A stretch of DNA of 64,000 nucleotides, taken from positions 32,831-96,830 of the forward strand of contig CAKZPF010000009.1 in assembly GCA_937138625.1 (NCBI GenBank), in the 5' to 3' direction. Below are positions 1-9,364 of this stretch, one piece after another (within the stretch, counting starts at the first letter, position 1; the number at the start of each line of letters is the position of its first letter). The position numbers and the translations under genes were made by a program. The DNA is from an uncultured Caulobacteraceae bacterium (GTDB lineage Bacteria; Pseudomonadota; Alphaproteobacteria; Caulobacterales; Caulobacteraceae). Below the pieces are notes generated by a model. It did no database searches. It was not told the origin of the DNA and saw only the letters and a program-made list of their open reading frames with translations.

Positions 1-2
1 TG

Positions 3-2912
3 GATTTGGGATACAGCCGGGAAGAGGCCGAATCTATTCCTTTGACCCAAGAGCTTTATGACAAAGTGCTGGGCAAAAAATTTGAACAACTCCAACATGA
101 ATTGACGCGTCCTGGCTATCAGGGTTTAGGGTTAAATTTATCTGATCTGACACCAGAACAAAAAGCCGCCATGGCGCTGGGGGCTTATATGTACGGCGCC
201 CGGGGCCTGGCTGATAAATTAAAAGCGGCTGCCTCCACCACCGGCGCTTCAGCGCCTATGGAGGCTTTGGTCGCCAGAGACTTGACCAAGTTTGCTGGCC
301 CGTCGGCCTTGGCGGTGATTGATGCCATTGATCCCAACGCCATGTTGTTCCAGCCCGTGGTCATCAATAGCGATGATGGTGGCGCGGCGCACGGCCATTC
401 CCGGCAGCCGGATCATGCACGCCCCGGTCCTGGCCGGGCAGTGCCGACCACCTACACGGATTCCGAGACCCAAGAGGGGGGCGATCAAGAGCGTGCGGCC
501 TCAGAAAATAGAGATGCAGGCCAGACCACATCTTACGCCCAGGCTTTGTCGGCACGCGCCGAAGACTTAAAGGCACAAAACCCGTTGTTGGCCCGGGCTG
601 GTGAAAACTTGGGGCGGCCAGTTTCAGCCCCGACCTCTATAGCAACGCCTGCGGCCGCACAAACCACAGGCGCTCAAGAGCCCCCGGCTGCGCACTCTCG
701 TCCCAAGGTTTGGCTGGCGCGGCAAGGCAGCCGCCTGGTGCAAGACGCCCCCAACCCGGACAAGCCAAAAGGCGGCCAGGATCCCCTGGCGCCGCAAGAC
801 GATCTGGACACGAAAGTTCCGCTCTTGGGCTACAACCCCGAGACCAACGAGCTCTTTATGCCGCACGGCATCCACCCGATTTCCTATATGCGGCGGAAGC
901 TTGAGGAAGACACCACAACAGTTATCGAGCGCCTGACGGCCGCCAAAGCCGCCCTAGAAGGCGTAAAGGGGCAATTGGATAAGGTTAAAAAACCCGCAGA
1001 CCTAGGGGACATTCAAGGGGGCTTAGAAAAACACTTCGATATTGCCACTGCAGCGGCCGAAATTTTGAAGCCGGCACCCGGCACGATCCAGAAAATTGAG
1101 GGTCTTTACAACGACCTTCAAGCGCAAATGGGTGAAGATGAGTATGCGCCCAAAATTGCCCAGCCGATGATGGACGCCTTCACCGAACAAATGAAATATT
1201 TGCGGGAAACCCAAGCGCTGGTCGACCAGGCGGCTGCTCTGAAAAATGATATTGCCGAGCTTGCCAAAGAGATTAAGAAGGGGCTGAAAGGTAAGGAGGC
1301 CGGGTTCCAGGCCGCCGCAGTCGCCAAGGCGGAAGCCGCCATCAATGGCACCGCAGACCAGGCCCTCGCTCTGACCCACGCCCGCATCGAGGACAACAGC
1401 TTTCCCCGGCCGCGACCTGGCACGACTGTGACCCCGTACTTTATCCCCATTTCAGCGCTGCGTGAGGTGGAGGCCGTCACCAAAGCTGTGCAAGAAGCCT
1501 ATGGTTTAGGCACAGCATCCCCGACGAATGCCCAGTTCAAGGAATGGGTGGAAGGTCGCGGCAAGCAAGACAACAATGCCACGATCAACCACGGCCCCTG
1601 GGTCGCCAATCAATATTTCAAAGCCCTAAGAGAAGAGGCCACCGAAGCCTTGTCCGAGGCTGGCTTTGCGGAAGCCATAGAGGACCAACCCGCAGCCTTT
1701 CAATCCGCCGTCGCCAACTATCATGTGAACGGAACGGGCTTTGTCGAGGGCTTCACATACAACTTGGATGAGGGGAAAGCCAGGGCGCAGATCTTGGCTC
1801 AGCTCGAGAAGTTGGGCTACAAGTCATTTGCTGATGCTGATCCTGATGGCGTTAGCCAAGCGGTTGAGGCCTATAAGCAAGGCGGTTTAAATGCCGCCAT
1901 CGAGGCCTTTAAAACCGCTGATGCCAAACCGATACAGGCCGCTGTTGATGAAAAGAAACAACAGGTTTGGACGTGGTTGAACCAGAGAGGCGTCGGCAGT
2001 CACGAGATTGATGCGGCCCTTGATGCCTTATCCCATAAAGCCTTGTTTGATTTAGCGGATGAGAAGGCCGCCTTTGCGTACCTTCTTTCGGAAACGGGCC
2101 GGGAACAGGGCTTTTATGAGGCTCGCAAAGTGATTCTAGATAAGCACAAATCTATTGGCGAACGCCTGTCCCCGCAGCAGGATAAGAATATCGATGATAT
2201 AACCGAACGGGCCTATGAAGCCCAAAAGCGACAACAAGAACGGGAAGAGCGCCAGAGACCCCCCGACGTTAATGATGGTCAAGACAATGATCCCATGGCC
2301 CGGGCCACTTTGATCTCGCAAGGCCAAGCCAAAGCCGCAACGGATACGACACCGAAAGACTCCGAAGAGTCCGGTTTTTATGTCGGCACCTCTGGGGTTT
2401 TGACCGCTTTGCCTGAGGTCGGTCTCGGAGCTCAGGCCAATGCCTTGTTCTTGGGTCGTGCGCCCGGAACGTCAGTTTCTGAGGTTCGTCGCGCCATGCA
2501 AAACGCCGGGGCCCCTGTCCCAGAATCCTCGACACCGGATACCCAAGACCAGCGCGTTTACTATGCTGCGAACACCCAAAACGCTCCACAAGCTGAAAGC
2601 CATCCTGATGATGATGCGGAAGGCTTCTATGTGGGCACCCAGGGCTATCTGTCCCAATTGCCAGGCGTCGGAGAGGAAGCCCAGGCCAATGCCCTACTTT
2701 TGGAACCTTATACCGAGGGTATGGGCCCTGAATATGCCCCCCGCATGGCGACAGGCCCGGAAGCCGAGCCCGAAGGCCAGGTCTATTTCCTAGATCAGAA
2801 CCCCCAGGATACACCGCCCCCTGCACGCTTTGTTGACGGCACTCCTCCTGCCGCAGGGTCGGAGGATGAAGACGACGATGGGACCCCTGGCCCCACCCCG
2901 ACTTTTATCTAG
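3..2912 (+). CDS. Large unrecognised Ala/Pro-rich protein, 5' end outside window
   Basis: The frame is open from the first bases of the window, and the first possible start is a TTG at 6, so the true N-terminus probably lies to the left. At least 968 residues are visible. I see an Ala-rich helical start, a Pro/Ala-rich low-complexity stretch (about residues 125-270), a probable coiled coil (about 294-450), a globular part (about 475-740), a charged linker, two copies of a GFYVGT...AQANAL motif (from 790 and 873), and an acidic Pro-rich tail. No signal peptide or membrane segment is visible in the part present. A short stretch, INHGPWVANQYFKAL, faintly recalls the peptidoglycan-binding tail of phage muramidases; that is a weak impression. 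No family or function assigned. Confidence 0.75.
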   Translation, partial: DLGYSREEAESIPLTQELYDKVLGKKFEQLQHELTRPGYQGLGLNLSDLTPEQKAAMALGAYMYGARGLADKLKAAASTTGASAPMEALVARDLTKFAGPSALAVIDAIDPNAMLFQPVVINSDDGGAAHGHSRQPDHARPGPGRAVPTTYTDSETQEGGDQERAASENRDAGQTTSYAQALSARAEDLKAQNPLLARAGENLGRPVSAPTSIATPAAAQTTGAQEPPAAHSRPKVWLARQGSRLVQDAPNPDKPKGGQDPLAPQDDLDTKVPLLGYNPETNELFMPHGIHPISYMRRKLEEDTTTVIERLTAAKAALEGVKGQLDKVKKPADLGDIQGGLEKHFDIATAAAEILKPAPGTIQKIEGLYNDLQAQMGEDEYAPKIAQPMMDAFTEQMKYLRETQALVDQAAALKNDIAELAKEIKKGLKGKEAGFQAAAVAKAEAAINGTADQALALTHARIEDNSFPRPRPGTTVTPYFIPISALREVEAVTKAVQEAYGLGTASPTNAQFKEWVEGRGKQDNNATINHGPWVANQYFKALREEATEALSEAGFAEAIEDQPAAFQSAVANYHVNGTGFVEGFTYNLDEGKARAQILAQLEKLGYKSFADADPDGVSQAVEAYKQGGLNAAIEAFKTADAKPIQAAVDEKKQQVWTWLNQRGVGSHEIDAALDALSHKALFDLADEKAAFAYLLSETGREQGFYEARKVILDKHKSIGERLSPQQDKNIDDITERAYEAQKRQQEREERQRPPDVNDGQDNDPMARATLISQGQAKAATDTTPKDSEESGFYVGTSGVLTALPEVGLGAQANALFLGRAPGTSVSEVRRAMQNAGAPVPESSTPDTQDQRVYYAANTQNAPQAESHPDDDAEGFYVGTQGYLSQLPGVGEEAQANALLLEPYTEGMGPEYAPRMATGPEAEPEGQVYFLDQNPQDTPPPARFVDGTPPAAGSEDEDDDGTPGPTPTFI
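2373..2705 (+). repeat. Two copies of a GFYVGT/AQANAL protein motif
   Basis: Copy A covers 2373-2456 and copy B 2622-2705, each 28 codons. About 19 of 28 residues agree (GFYVGT-G-L--LP-VG--AQANAL-L). Each copy is followed 53-61 residues after its start by a similar VYY/VYF segment rich in N, Q and P, so the repeating unit is about 75-85 residues. The DNA has diverged more than the protein, which suggests the motif is under selection rather than freshly duplicated. Confidence 0.75.
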
Positions 2913-3081
2913 GCTTTTTCCCCACACGCATATGCTTGGTGTCCCTGCAATGGGGTGCAGCTCTGATATATGCCCCCCTTGCATCTGTTAATAAATTCTA
3001 AATCAAATTTACACCGGACCTTATCTAGTCAAGAAAAGACAAATATGGGACAGTCCAGACAGAAAAAATGGAGGCCACACC

Positions 3082-3906
3082 ATGGGTAGTCCCTACTTAT
3101 CAAACGAAAACCGCTTACCTGTAGAGGTCCAATCTCTTAATCATCTTGATAAAAAAGCGGCACCCTGTGTTGAATACAACGCCCTTTTTTACAGAAACAT
3201 TGTGTTGATGAATTATGATGTGCTGGGCGGCATGATGGGCCAGCCAAACGAAGATCATAATCCACCCTATTTTATCTGGTGCGAGTATTGCGATCAACAG
3301 GGTTATAAAATGTATAGATTAATGCTCCCTGAAAACCCAACACCAGAAAATACGAGCAAAGAAAGCTATGTCGTAGAAATCGGATATGTTGATATGGATG
3401 CACCAGAGGGCGTTCCTGAACACCTCAAGCAAGAATACAATTATAATCTTCGTCAAATGCCGATCTTAGAACAGCAATGTCACAACATTCCCCCAAGAAC
3501 AGAAAAACGCAATTTTGATTATTATAAACTTTCGGAAGACCCCCTACTAGAAATCAATCCTGCTTATGGAACTACAGAATACCACGACACGGATGGTCAT
3601 TACCAAATCTGGGAAAAACGTGAATTTTTGATGGATCCCGAAGAGGGCATTTTTAAAGATGTTTTGTACGAGCGGGATGTGGTCACTCATATGGAGTATT
3701 GGGATTACCTCAGATATGGTGGTATTCCTGACCCGGGGTCCGAATGGGTGCTGCCCAAGAAAAAATCAGAGCCTGAACCAGAGCCTGAACCCCAGCGGCC
3801 AGCACCCAAGCCAGAAACCAAACCCAAAAAGAAAGAGGATCCCTTTGAGCTGGACCCCCGGTTGTTGGATCCTGATCTATTGGAGCGTTTGCGAGATAGA
3901 AACTAG
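3082..3906 (+). CDS. Unrecognised 274-residue protein
   Basis: The start is ATG 3082 with a good GGAGG eight bases upstream. The protein is rich in Tyr, Asp and Glu and has no signal peptide or membrane segment. It ends in a Glu-Pro repeat (EPEPEPEP), a Pro/Lys hinge and a short charged helix (FELDPRLLDPDLLERL), which could be a docking peptide. Four cysteines are scattered through the N-terminal half (CVEY, CEYCDQQ, QQC). Codon use is visibly AT-richer than in the neighbours. It follows the large unknown gene on the same strand after 169 bases, so the two may form an accessory unit. I do not recognise the family. Confidence 0.7.
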   Translation: MGSPYLSNENRLPVEVQSLNHLDKKAAPCVEYNALFYRNIVLMNYDVLGGMMGQPNEDHNPPYFIWCEYCDQQGYKMYRLMLPENPTPENTSKESYVVEIGYVDMDAPEGVPEHLKQEYNYNLRQMPILEQQCHNIPPRTEKRNFDYYKLSEDPLLEINPAYGTTEYHDTDGHYQIWEKREFLMDPEEGIFKDVLYERDVVTHMEYWDYLRYGGIPDPGSEWVLPKKKSEPEPEPEPQRPAPKPETKPKKKEDPFELDPRLLDPDLLERLRDRN

Positions 3907-3936
3907 GCAGTGTCCGCATTGATGCGACGCACTGCC
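3906..3936 (+). terminator. Hairpin after the 274-residue gene
   Basis: GGCAGTG (3906-3912) pairs with CACTGCC (3930-3936), with an inner CGCA/TGCG helix and a TTGA loop. The stem begins on the last base of the TAG stop. There is no T-run after it, so factor-independent termination is uncertain. Confidence 0.4.
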
Positions 3937-4023
3937 ATACGTGTTCCCTCAGAGCGTTATGGTTTGGGGCGACTTAATCAGACCTCAAGCCCTAAGGTCA
4001 TCAAGCACTAAAGTCCTTAATAC

Positions 4024-5358
4024 CTAGGGTTTCGGCTTCACGCGCGCCGCATCACTGAAGTGCTTAAACGCCTTGCTTGTGTTGCCGGCGCGCTTTTCCA
4101 AAATGCCCAGGCCCAAATGGGCATCATAGGCTTTGGGATCAAAACTCAGCATGCGTTGAAACACGGTGCGGGCTTCTGCCTCTTTGCCCGCCACCACCAA
4201 ACAGCGGCCATGGGTGCCCAGCTTGGCCATGTTCCAGGGATCTGTTTTCACCGCCTTGGCTGACGTCTGGCACACAACTTCATTGATACCTTTTTGCAAG
4301 GCCTCTTCCATAGGGCCTTGGGGTTCAGACAACACAAGGCCCGTCTGCCCTGAAGGTTTAGGCGCCGGTGCCGCCATCTGGCGCGATGCCTCGGCCGGAT
4401 CGGCCTTGGCTTCAGGTTCTGGCTGGGGGTTCGGCTTTGGCGTGTTGGCTTTGGCTGGGGTCTCACGTGACTGCGTGTCACTGGCTTTGTCGGCGCGGCT
4501 CTCTTGCGGCACCAAGGGCACCGGCGGGATTTCGGCCTCATTTCCCTGATCAGCCCCCTGCGCCTGAGCGGTTTCGGCCTTCATGGGTTCGGACTTCATG
4601 GTTTGACTCTTGGCCGCCAAAGCTGAGGGCACAGGCACCCCTTGCGGGAACGCGCCCGGTGGCATGAGATCTGCCTCGGGGATTTCCAAAGGCATCAGAT
4701 CTGAATTGGGCGATTTCAGGGTTTCGCTCAGCATCTCGGAAACCATGGCCGCTTCGGCCAGCTGCTCGGCATAACGCTGGGCCTCGGCGTCTGGGTCTGG
4801 GGTCTGTGGCCGCGGCAGGGGTGTGGCGGGAACCGCCCCACTGACGTGCGCTGGGGGTGCAGACGGCAGGGGCGTATCATTGTCCTGCGTTCCAGGAATA
4901 TCGGGCGCACCTGGTTCTGGGGTTGCCCCTCGGTCCGTCCGCGGTGCTGGGCCATAGGCGACCGTGTCACCAGGGGTCATCAGTTTCAACCGCACCTCAG
5001 TGCCCACACGGCTGACGCCCACGCCCGTGACCTTGGCTTCGCTTTCTAAAAACAGATATCCACCGGCCTCGGTCACACCCTGAAACTCAAGGGCGCTTAG
5101 CATACCATTGGGAAACACCAACCGCCCCTGGGGCAAGGCCACATCGCGCACATATACACGCGCGCCGCCATCGGCCGGGCCCGCCGAGACCTCAACTGGT
5201 CCCGTGAACCACAACGTCACCTGTCCGGTTTCGGGCGCGGCCTGCAGACCACTGAGGCGTACCGGCCCCGCCGCCATCAGCACGACCGCCGCACACAAAC
5301 AGACCAAGGACCGGCACACCCAGGCCCGCGTGGCCGAAGTGATCCCCCCCGCGTCCAT
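4024..5358 (-). CDS. Exported protein with C-terminal TPR
   Basis: I chose ATG 5358 (444 residues) over the upstream start at 5454 because it has AAGG upstream, lies four bases after the previous gene's stop and directly precedes a hydrophobic export signal (SLVCLCAAVVLMAAG). An all-beta N-terminal domain (TGQVTLWFTG ... EVRLKLMTPGD) is followed by a long Pro/Ala/Glu-rich disordered region and a C-terminal tetratricopeptide-like unit (YDAHLGLGILEKRAGN, AFKHFSDAARVKP). This fits a periplasmic scaffold protein. The exact family is not recognised. It is the second gene of a two-gene unit with the lipoprotein upstream. Confidence 0.7.
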   Translation of the reverse strand: MDAGGITSATRAWVCRSLVCLCAAVVLMAAGPVRLSGLQAAPETGQVTLWFTGPVEVSAGPADGGARVYVRDVALPQGRLVFPNGMLSALEFQGVTEAGGYLFLESEAKVTGVGVSRVGTEVRLKLMTPGDTVAYGPAPRTDRGATPEPGAPDIPGTQDNDTPLPSAPPAHVSGAVPATPLPRPQTPDPDAEAQRYAEQLAEAAMVSEMLSETLKSPNSDLMPLEIPEADLMPPGAFPQGVPVPSALAAKSQTMKSEPMKAETAQAQGADQGNEAEIPPVPLVPQESRADKASDTQSRETPAKANTPKPNPQPEPEAKADPAEASRQMAAPAPKPSGQTGLVLSEPQGPMEEALQKGINEVVCQTSAKAVKTDPWNMAKLGTHGRCLVVAGKEAEARTVFQRMLSFDPKAYDAHLGLGILEKRAGNTSKAFKHFSDAARVKPKP

Positions 5359-5362
5359 GACC

Positions 5363-5827
5363 TTAGGTCTCGGTTGCGGTTTGAGACTGAGGCTCAGGCG
5401 CGCCCTCGGTGCCGCCATCCGCATAAGCCGCGCACCCTGGCCAGACGTTGTCACCTTCCCGCAGCTGTGCGGTCAGGGGATAATCAAGCCCCGACATGCT
5501 ATCGGTGCAGGGGTGGCGCACCACCACGACGCTCAGATCGCCCGACAGGGCAAAAGTGGCCTTATCGCCCTCGACGGTGGGCGGGATCCACTGGAATGAT
5601 TTCGGCTCAGCGTCGATGGGGGTATAGGTCACGCCATCGGGACGCATATGCACCGACCAAAAGGGCTCGTTGCCCAAAACGTTTAACGGTTGCTCGTACC
5701 AAGGGGCCGGGACGTTTGGCCCCTCCAGCACCGCTGTGTCTTGGTCGGCACTGTCATTTTGCCCGCAAGCCACAAGCCCAAACAGCGACGCCACGCCTAA
5801 GGCCCATATCAGGTGAGATGATTTCAT
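5363..5827 (-). CDS. Lipoprotein with GNEPFW motif (COG3650-like)
   Basis: The start is ATG 5827, preceded by GGAGA at good spacing; a longer frame begins at 5860. The 154-residue product has a lipoprotein signal peptide with lipobox LVAC. The LGNEPFWSVHM stretch is the hallmark of a widespread family of small envelope proteins (COG3650 type) often associated with META/HslJ-like domains. A conserved C..DSMSG segment follows. The family's function is not established. It is probably co-transcribed with the TPR protein downstream. Confidence 0.75.
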   Translation of the reverse strand: MKSSHLIWALGVASLFGLVACGQNDSADQDTAVLEGPNVPAPWYEQPLNVLGNEPFWSVHMRPDGVTYTPIDAEPKSFQWIPPTVEGDKATFALSGDLSVVVVRHPCTDSMSGLDYPLTAQLREGDNVWPGCAAYADGGTEGAPEPQSQTATET

Positions 5828-5867
5828 GATTTGTCTCCTCTCTCTCCTGCCCCTTACCACGATCGCA

Positions 5868-8042
5868 TTATGCCACAGCCATCAGAGGATAGAAACGTTC
5901 GCCCTGCTCGGCCATTTTACGCAAGCCATCCGGCACAGCAAAGACGTCGCCGTACTCTTGGGCCAGCTCGTCGGCGCGGGCGATAAAGGGCTCAAGGCCG
6001 GTCATTTCAACAAAGCTCAGGACCCCGCCAGACCACGGCGCAAAGCCCCAGCCCAAAATGGATCCCACATCAGCCTCGCGTGGGTCGGTGACGATCTCGC
6101 TTAGGTATGAGCGCACAGCCTCGAGGGCTTGGGCATACAAAAAGCGATCTTTCAAATCCTGGGGATCCAAGCTTTGGGGGCTACCGGTGACATAGTCTGA
6201 CAGACCGTCCCACAGATATTTGTCCTCGCCTTTCGGGTAGACATAAAAGCCCTGGCCATTTTTGCGCCCCAGACGACCCTGAGCGAACATGCCGTTTAAA
6301 ATGGCATCCACGGCCCCAGGCTTATAAGCGTTCCCTAAATCATCGGCCGTTTGCTTGAGGATTTTGACCCCCAGGTCAATGGCCACCTCGTCTTGCAACG
6401 CCAACGGCCCCACCGGCATTCCCGCCATTTTGGCGGCGTTCTCGATCAAGGCTGGCGGCACGCCCTCGGCCACCATACTCAGACCCTGTTCGATGTATTT
6501 CAACACACAGCGGTTGGCGTAAAACCCACGGGCATCTTCGACCACAATCGGGGTTTTCTTTACGGTCATCACCAGATCCATGGCGGTCGCAATGGCGCGG
6601 TCGCCGGTTTTGTCGCCGCGGATGATTTCCACCAACAGCATCTTGTCCACGGGCGAGAAGAAATGAATGCCGACGAACTGATCCGGGCGACCGGAATAGG
6701 TGGCCAATTCGGTGATGGGAATGGTTGAGGTGTTAGAGGCCAAGATCGCATCGGGCTTCATATGAGCCTCGGCTTGTTTAATGACCGCCTCTTTGACTTC
6801 GCGGCTTTCAAACACGGCCTCGATCACCAGATCCACATCACCAAGGGCGGTGTAGTCCGTGGTGGGCGTGATGTTGGCCAACAGGGCGTCGGCCTTGTCT
6901 TGGCTCATTTTGCCTCGGGACACCGCCTTGCCAACCAGGGTTTCGGAGTGGGCCTTGCCCTTGTCGGCGTTGTCTTGACTGGTGTCGAGCAGCACGACCT
7001 TGACCCCAGCCTTGGCGGCGACATAGGCGATGCCCGCCCCCATAAAACCGGCACCAATGACTGCAAGGCTTTCGATCTTGTCTTTGTCGACACCCTTGGG
7101 CCGTCGCGCACCCTTGTTCAGATCCTGCATCGATAAAAACAGCGAACGCAGCATATTCTGTGCCTGCGGTGTGGCCAGGGTTTTCACAAAGTATTTGCTT
7201 TCGATCTCCAGCGCCCGATCAAACGGCAGCTGCAGCCCCTCATAAACCGCCGCCATGGCGTGGATTGGGGCGGGATAATTGGCATAGGTTTTTTGGCGCA
7301 GCATGGCGTTGCCCACCATAAACATCTGCCCCGCCTTGCCTTGGGGCGCACCGCCGGGAATGCGGAAACCGTCTTCGTCCCATGGGTTTTTGGCCTTGCC
7401 GCCGCCTTTGATCCAAGCTTTGGCCGCCGCCACGGGGTCGTCTGATACCTCATGCACCACGCCTTGCATTTGGGCCTCTTGCGGGCGCAGGGACTTGCCT
7501 TCCAAAATCAGGGGACCCGCCGCCATCACGCCCACCAACCGGGTCAAGCGTTGGGTGCCACCGGCGCCGGGCATCAGGCCGACTTTGACCTCCGGCAGGC
7601 CCAATTGGATTTTGCTGCTGCTGCCCACGACGCGATAATGGCACGACAAGGCCCACTCGAGACCACCACCCAGCGCCAAGCCATTGATGGCCATGGCCAC
7701 CGGCTTGCCGCAGGTCTCAAGGCTCCGGAACACGCGATTGAGCGCGAAGGCCAGTTTGAAGGCCTCGCGCTTGTCGTCTTCGCTTTGGCCCTGGGCTTTG
7801 GTCAGCAGAGCCGTCATTTCTTGCAAGTCTGCGCCCGCGCAAAAGCCATTGTCCTTGCCCGAGGTGATGACGCACCCCTTTAGGGCCTCGTCATCTTTCA
7901 GCCAGTTGGCCAAGGCCTCGATCTCGGCAATCGCCGCCTGGGTCAGGGTGTTCATGGTCTTGCCCGGCACATCAAAGGTGGCGGTAACAAGGCCATCGGC
8001 ATCGGTTTCGCACTGAAAACAGGTAAAATCTGGTGTGCTCAT
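5868..8042 (-). CDS. fadJ: Enoyl-CoA hydratase / 3-hydroxyacyl-CoA dehydrogenase
   Basis: This is the bifunctional alpha subunit of fatty-acid beta-oxidation. It hydrates trans-2-enoyl-CoA and oxidises the L-3-hydroxyacyl-CoA with NAD+. Residues 1-190 form the crotonase domain, with the oxyanion-hole Gly run and both expected acidic residues (ALGGGLEWAL, LPEVKVGLMPGAGG). A Rossmann motif (VIGAGFMGAG) lies near residue 326 and the dehydrogenase signature HFFSPVDKM near 457. Its 724 residues are normal for the family. The start has AAGGAGA upstream. It is the last gene of a three-gene operon behind a thiolase and an acyl-CoA dehydrogenase. The fadB and fadJ names are used interchangeably in this class. 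Confidence 0.93.
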   Translation of the reverse strand: MSTPDFTCFQCETDADGLVTATFDVPGKTMNTLTQAAIAEIEALANWLKDDEALKGCVITSGKDNGFCAGADLQEMTALLTKAQGQSEDDKREAFKLAFALNRVFRSLETCGKPVAMAINGLALGGGLEWALSCHYRVVGSSSKIQLGLPEVKVGLMPGAGGTQRLTRLVGVMAAGPLILEGKSLRPQEAQMQGVVHEVSDDPVAAAKAWIKGGGKAKNPWDEDGFRIPGGAPQGKAGQMFMVGNAMLRQKTYANYPAPIHAMAAVYEGLQLPFDRALEIESKYFVKTLATPQAQNMLRSLFLSMQDLNKGARRPKGVDKDKIESLAVIGAGFMGAGIAYVAAKAGVKVVLLDTSQDNADKGKAHSETLVGKAVSRGKMSQDKADALLANITPTTDYTALGDVDLVIEAVFESREVKEAVIKQAEAHMKPDAILASNTSTIPITELATYSGRPDQFVGIHFFSPVDKMLLVEIIRGDKTGDRAIATAMDLVMTVKKTPIVVEDARGFYANRCVLKYIEQGLSMVAEGVPPALIENAAKMAGMPVGPLALQDEVAIDLGVKILKQTADDLGNAYKPGAVDAILNGMFAQGRLGRKNGQGFYVYPKGEDKYLWDGLSDYVTGSPQSLDPQDLKDRFLYAQALEAVRSYLSEIVTDPREADVGSILGWGFAPWSGGVLSFVEMTGLEPFIARADELAQEYGDVFAVPDGLRKMAEQGERFYPLMAVA

Positions 8043-8075
8043 TGTCTCGTCTCCTTGGGCGGGGCCCGTTTGGGG

Positions 8076-9281
8076 CTAAACCCGCTCGATCACGTTGGCG
8101 ACGCCCATGCCCGCGCCAATGCATAGGGTCACAAGGGCGGTGGATTTTCCGGTGCGCTCGAGCTCGTCAACCATGGTGCCCAAAATCATGGCCCCAGTGG
8201 CACCCAAGGGGTGACCCATGGCGATGGCCCCGCCGCAGACATTGATCTTGTCATGGGGAATGTCCAAAGCCTGCATATAGCGCAGCACCACGGCGGCAAA
8301 GGCCTCGTTCAACTCCCACAGGTCAATATCGCTGGGCTTCATGCGCAGATTGGCCAACAGCTTTTGAGTAACGAACTCGGGGCCTGTCAGCATGATGCAG
8401 GGCTCGGAGCCGATCATGGCAAAGCCCTTGATCTTGGCACGCGGCCGCAAGCCTGCCACTTCGCCAAACCGCTCGGAGCCCAACAAGACCCCCGCCGCCC
8501 CATCAACAACGCCCGAAGAATTGCCCGCATGGTGCACATGGCTGATGCGCTCAAGCTCGGGGTATTTTTGAATGGCCACATCATCAAAGCCCATCTGGCC
8601 GGGCATGGCAAAGGACGGGTTCAGACCCGCCAAACCCTCAACCGTGGTGCCAGGGCGCATATGTTCATCCCGATCCAAAACCATCACCCCCATGACGTCT
8701 TTGATGGGCACGATGGCGTTTTGAAACCGGCCCTCTTCCCACGCTTGGGCAGACCGCTTTTGGCTCTCGACGGCATAGGCATCACAGTCTTGGCGACTGA
8801 AGCCATATTTGCTGGCGATTAAATCGGCGCTGATGCCCTGGGGCACGAAATAGGCGGGAATGGCCACGCTGGGGTCAATGGGCCAGGCCCCGCCCGACGC
8901 GCCCATGGCCAGCCGGCTCATGCTCTCGACCCCGCCGCCAATGGCGGCTTGGGTTTGCCCGGCCATGATGCTGGCGGCAGCCATATTCACGGCTTCAAGG
9001 CCACTGGCACAAAAGCGATTGATCTGCACACCGGCAACGGTTTCCGCATAGCCCGCATGCAAGGCGGCGGTGCGGGCGATATCCGCCCCCTGCTCGCCGA
9101 TGGGCTCAACACAGCCCAGGATGACATCATCCACCAGTCCTGTATCGAGGTCATGACGATCCCTGAGCGCTTGCAGCACCTGGGTGGCCAGGCTGATGGG
9201 CGTGATTTCGTGTAAGGCCCCGTCCTTCTTGCCCCGTCCCCGGGGGGTGCGCACGGCGTCATAAATAAAACAGTCGGTCAT
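8076..9281 (-). CDS. fadI: Acetyl-CoA C-acyltransferase (thiolase)
   Basis: This 401-residue thiolase cleaves 3-ketoacyl-CoA to acetyl-CoA and a shortened acyl-CoA. The nucleophilic Cys is in [12 protein letters not shown] (about residue 90), the His in GHPLGATGA (about 354) and the second Cys in CIGAGMG (about 387). It is the beta-subunit partner of the hydratase/dehydrogenase 33 bases downstream. A fadA name would fit equally well. Confidence 0.92.
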   Translation of the reverse strand: MTDCFIYDAVRTPRGRGKKDGALHEITPISLATQVLQALRDRHDLDTGLVDDVILGCVEPIGEQGADIARTAALHAGYAETVAGVQINRFCASGLEAVNMAAASIMAGQTQAAIGGGVESMSRLAMGASGGAWPIDPSVAIPAYFVPQGISADLIASKYGFSRQDCDAYAVESQKRSAQAWEEGRFQNAIVPIKDVMGVMVLDRDEHMRPGTTVEGLAGLNPSFAMPGQMGFDDVAIQKYPELERISHVHHAGNSSGVVDGAAGVLLGSERFGEVAGLRPRAKIKGFAMIGSEPCIMLTGPEFVTQKLLANLRMKPSDIDLWELNEAFAAVVLRYMQALDIPHDKINVCGGAIAMGHPLGATGAMILGTMVDELERTGKSTALVTLCIGAGMGVANVIERV

Positions 9282-9364
9282 AAGTGGATCCTTTTCACCT
9301 CTGAGGCGAAACTAACTGAGTTGCTCCCGGAAACAAAGGGGGATTTGCGTAAGCCTCGGCAGGC

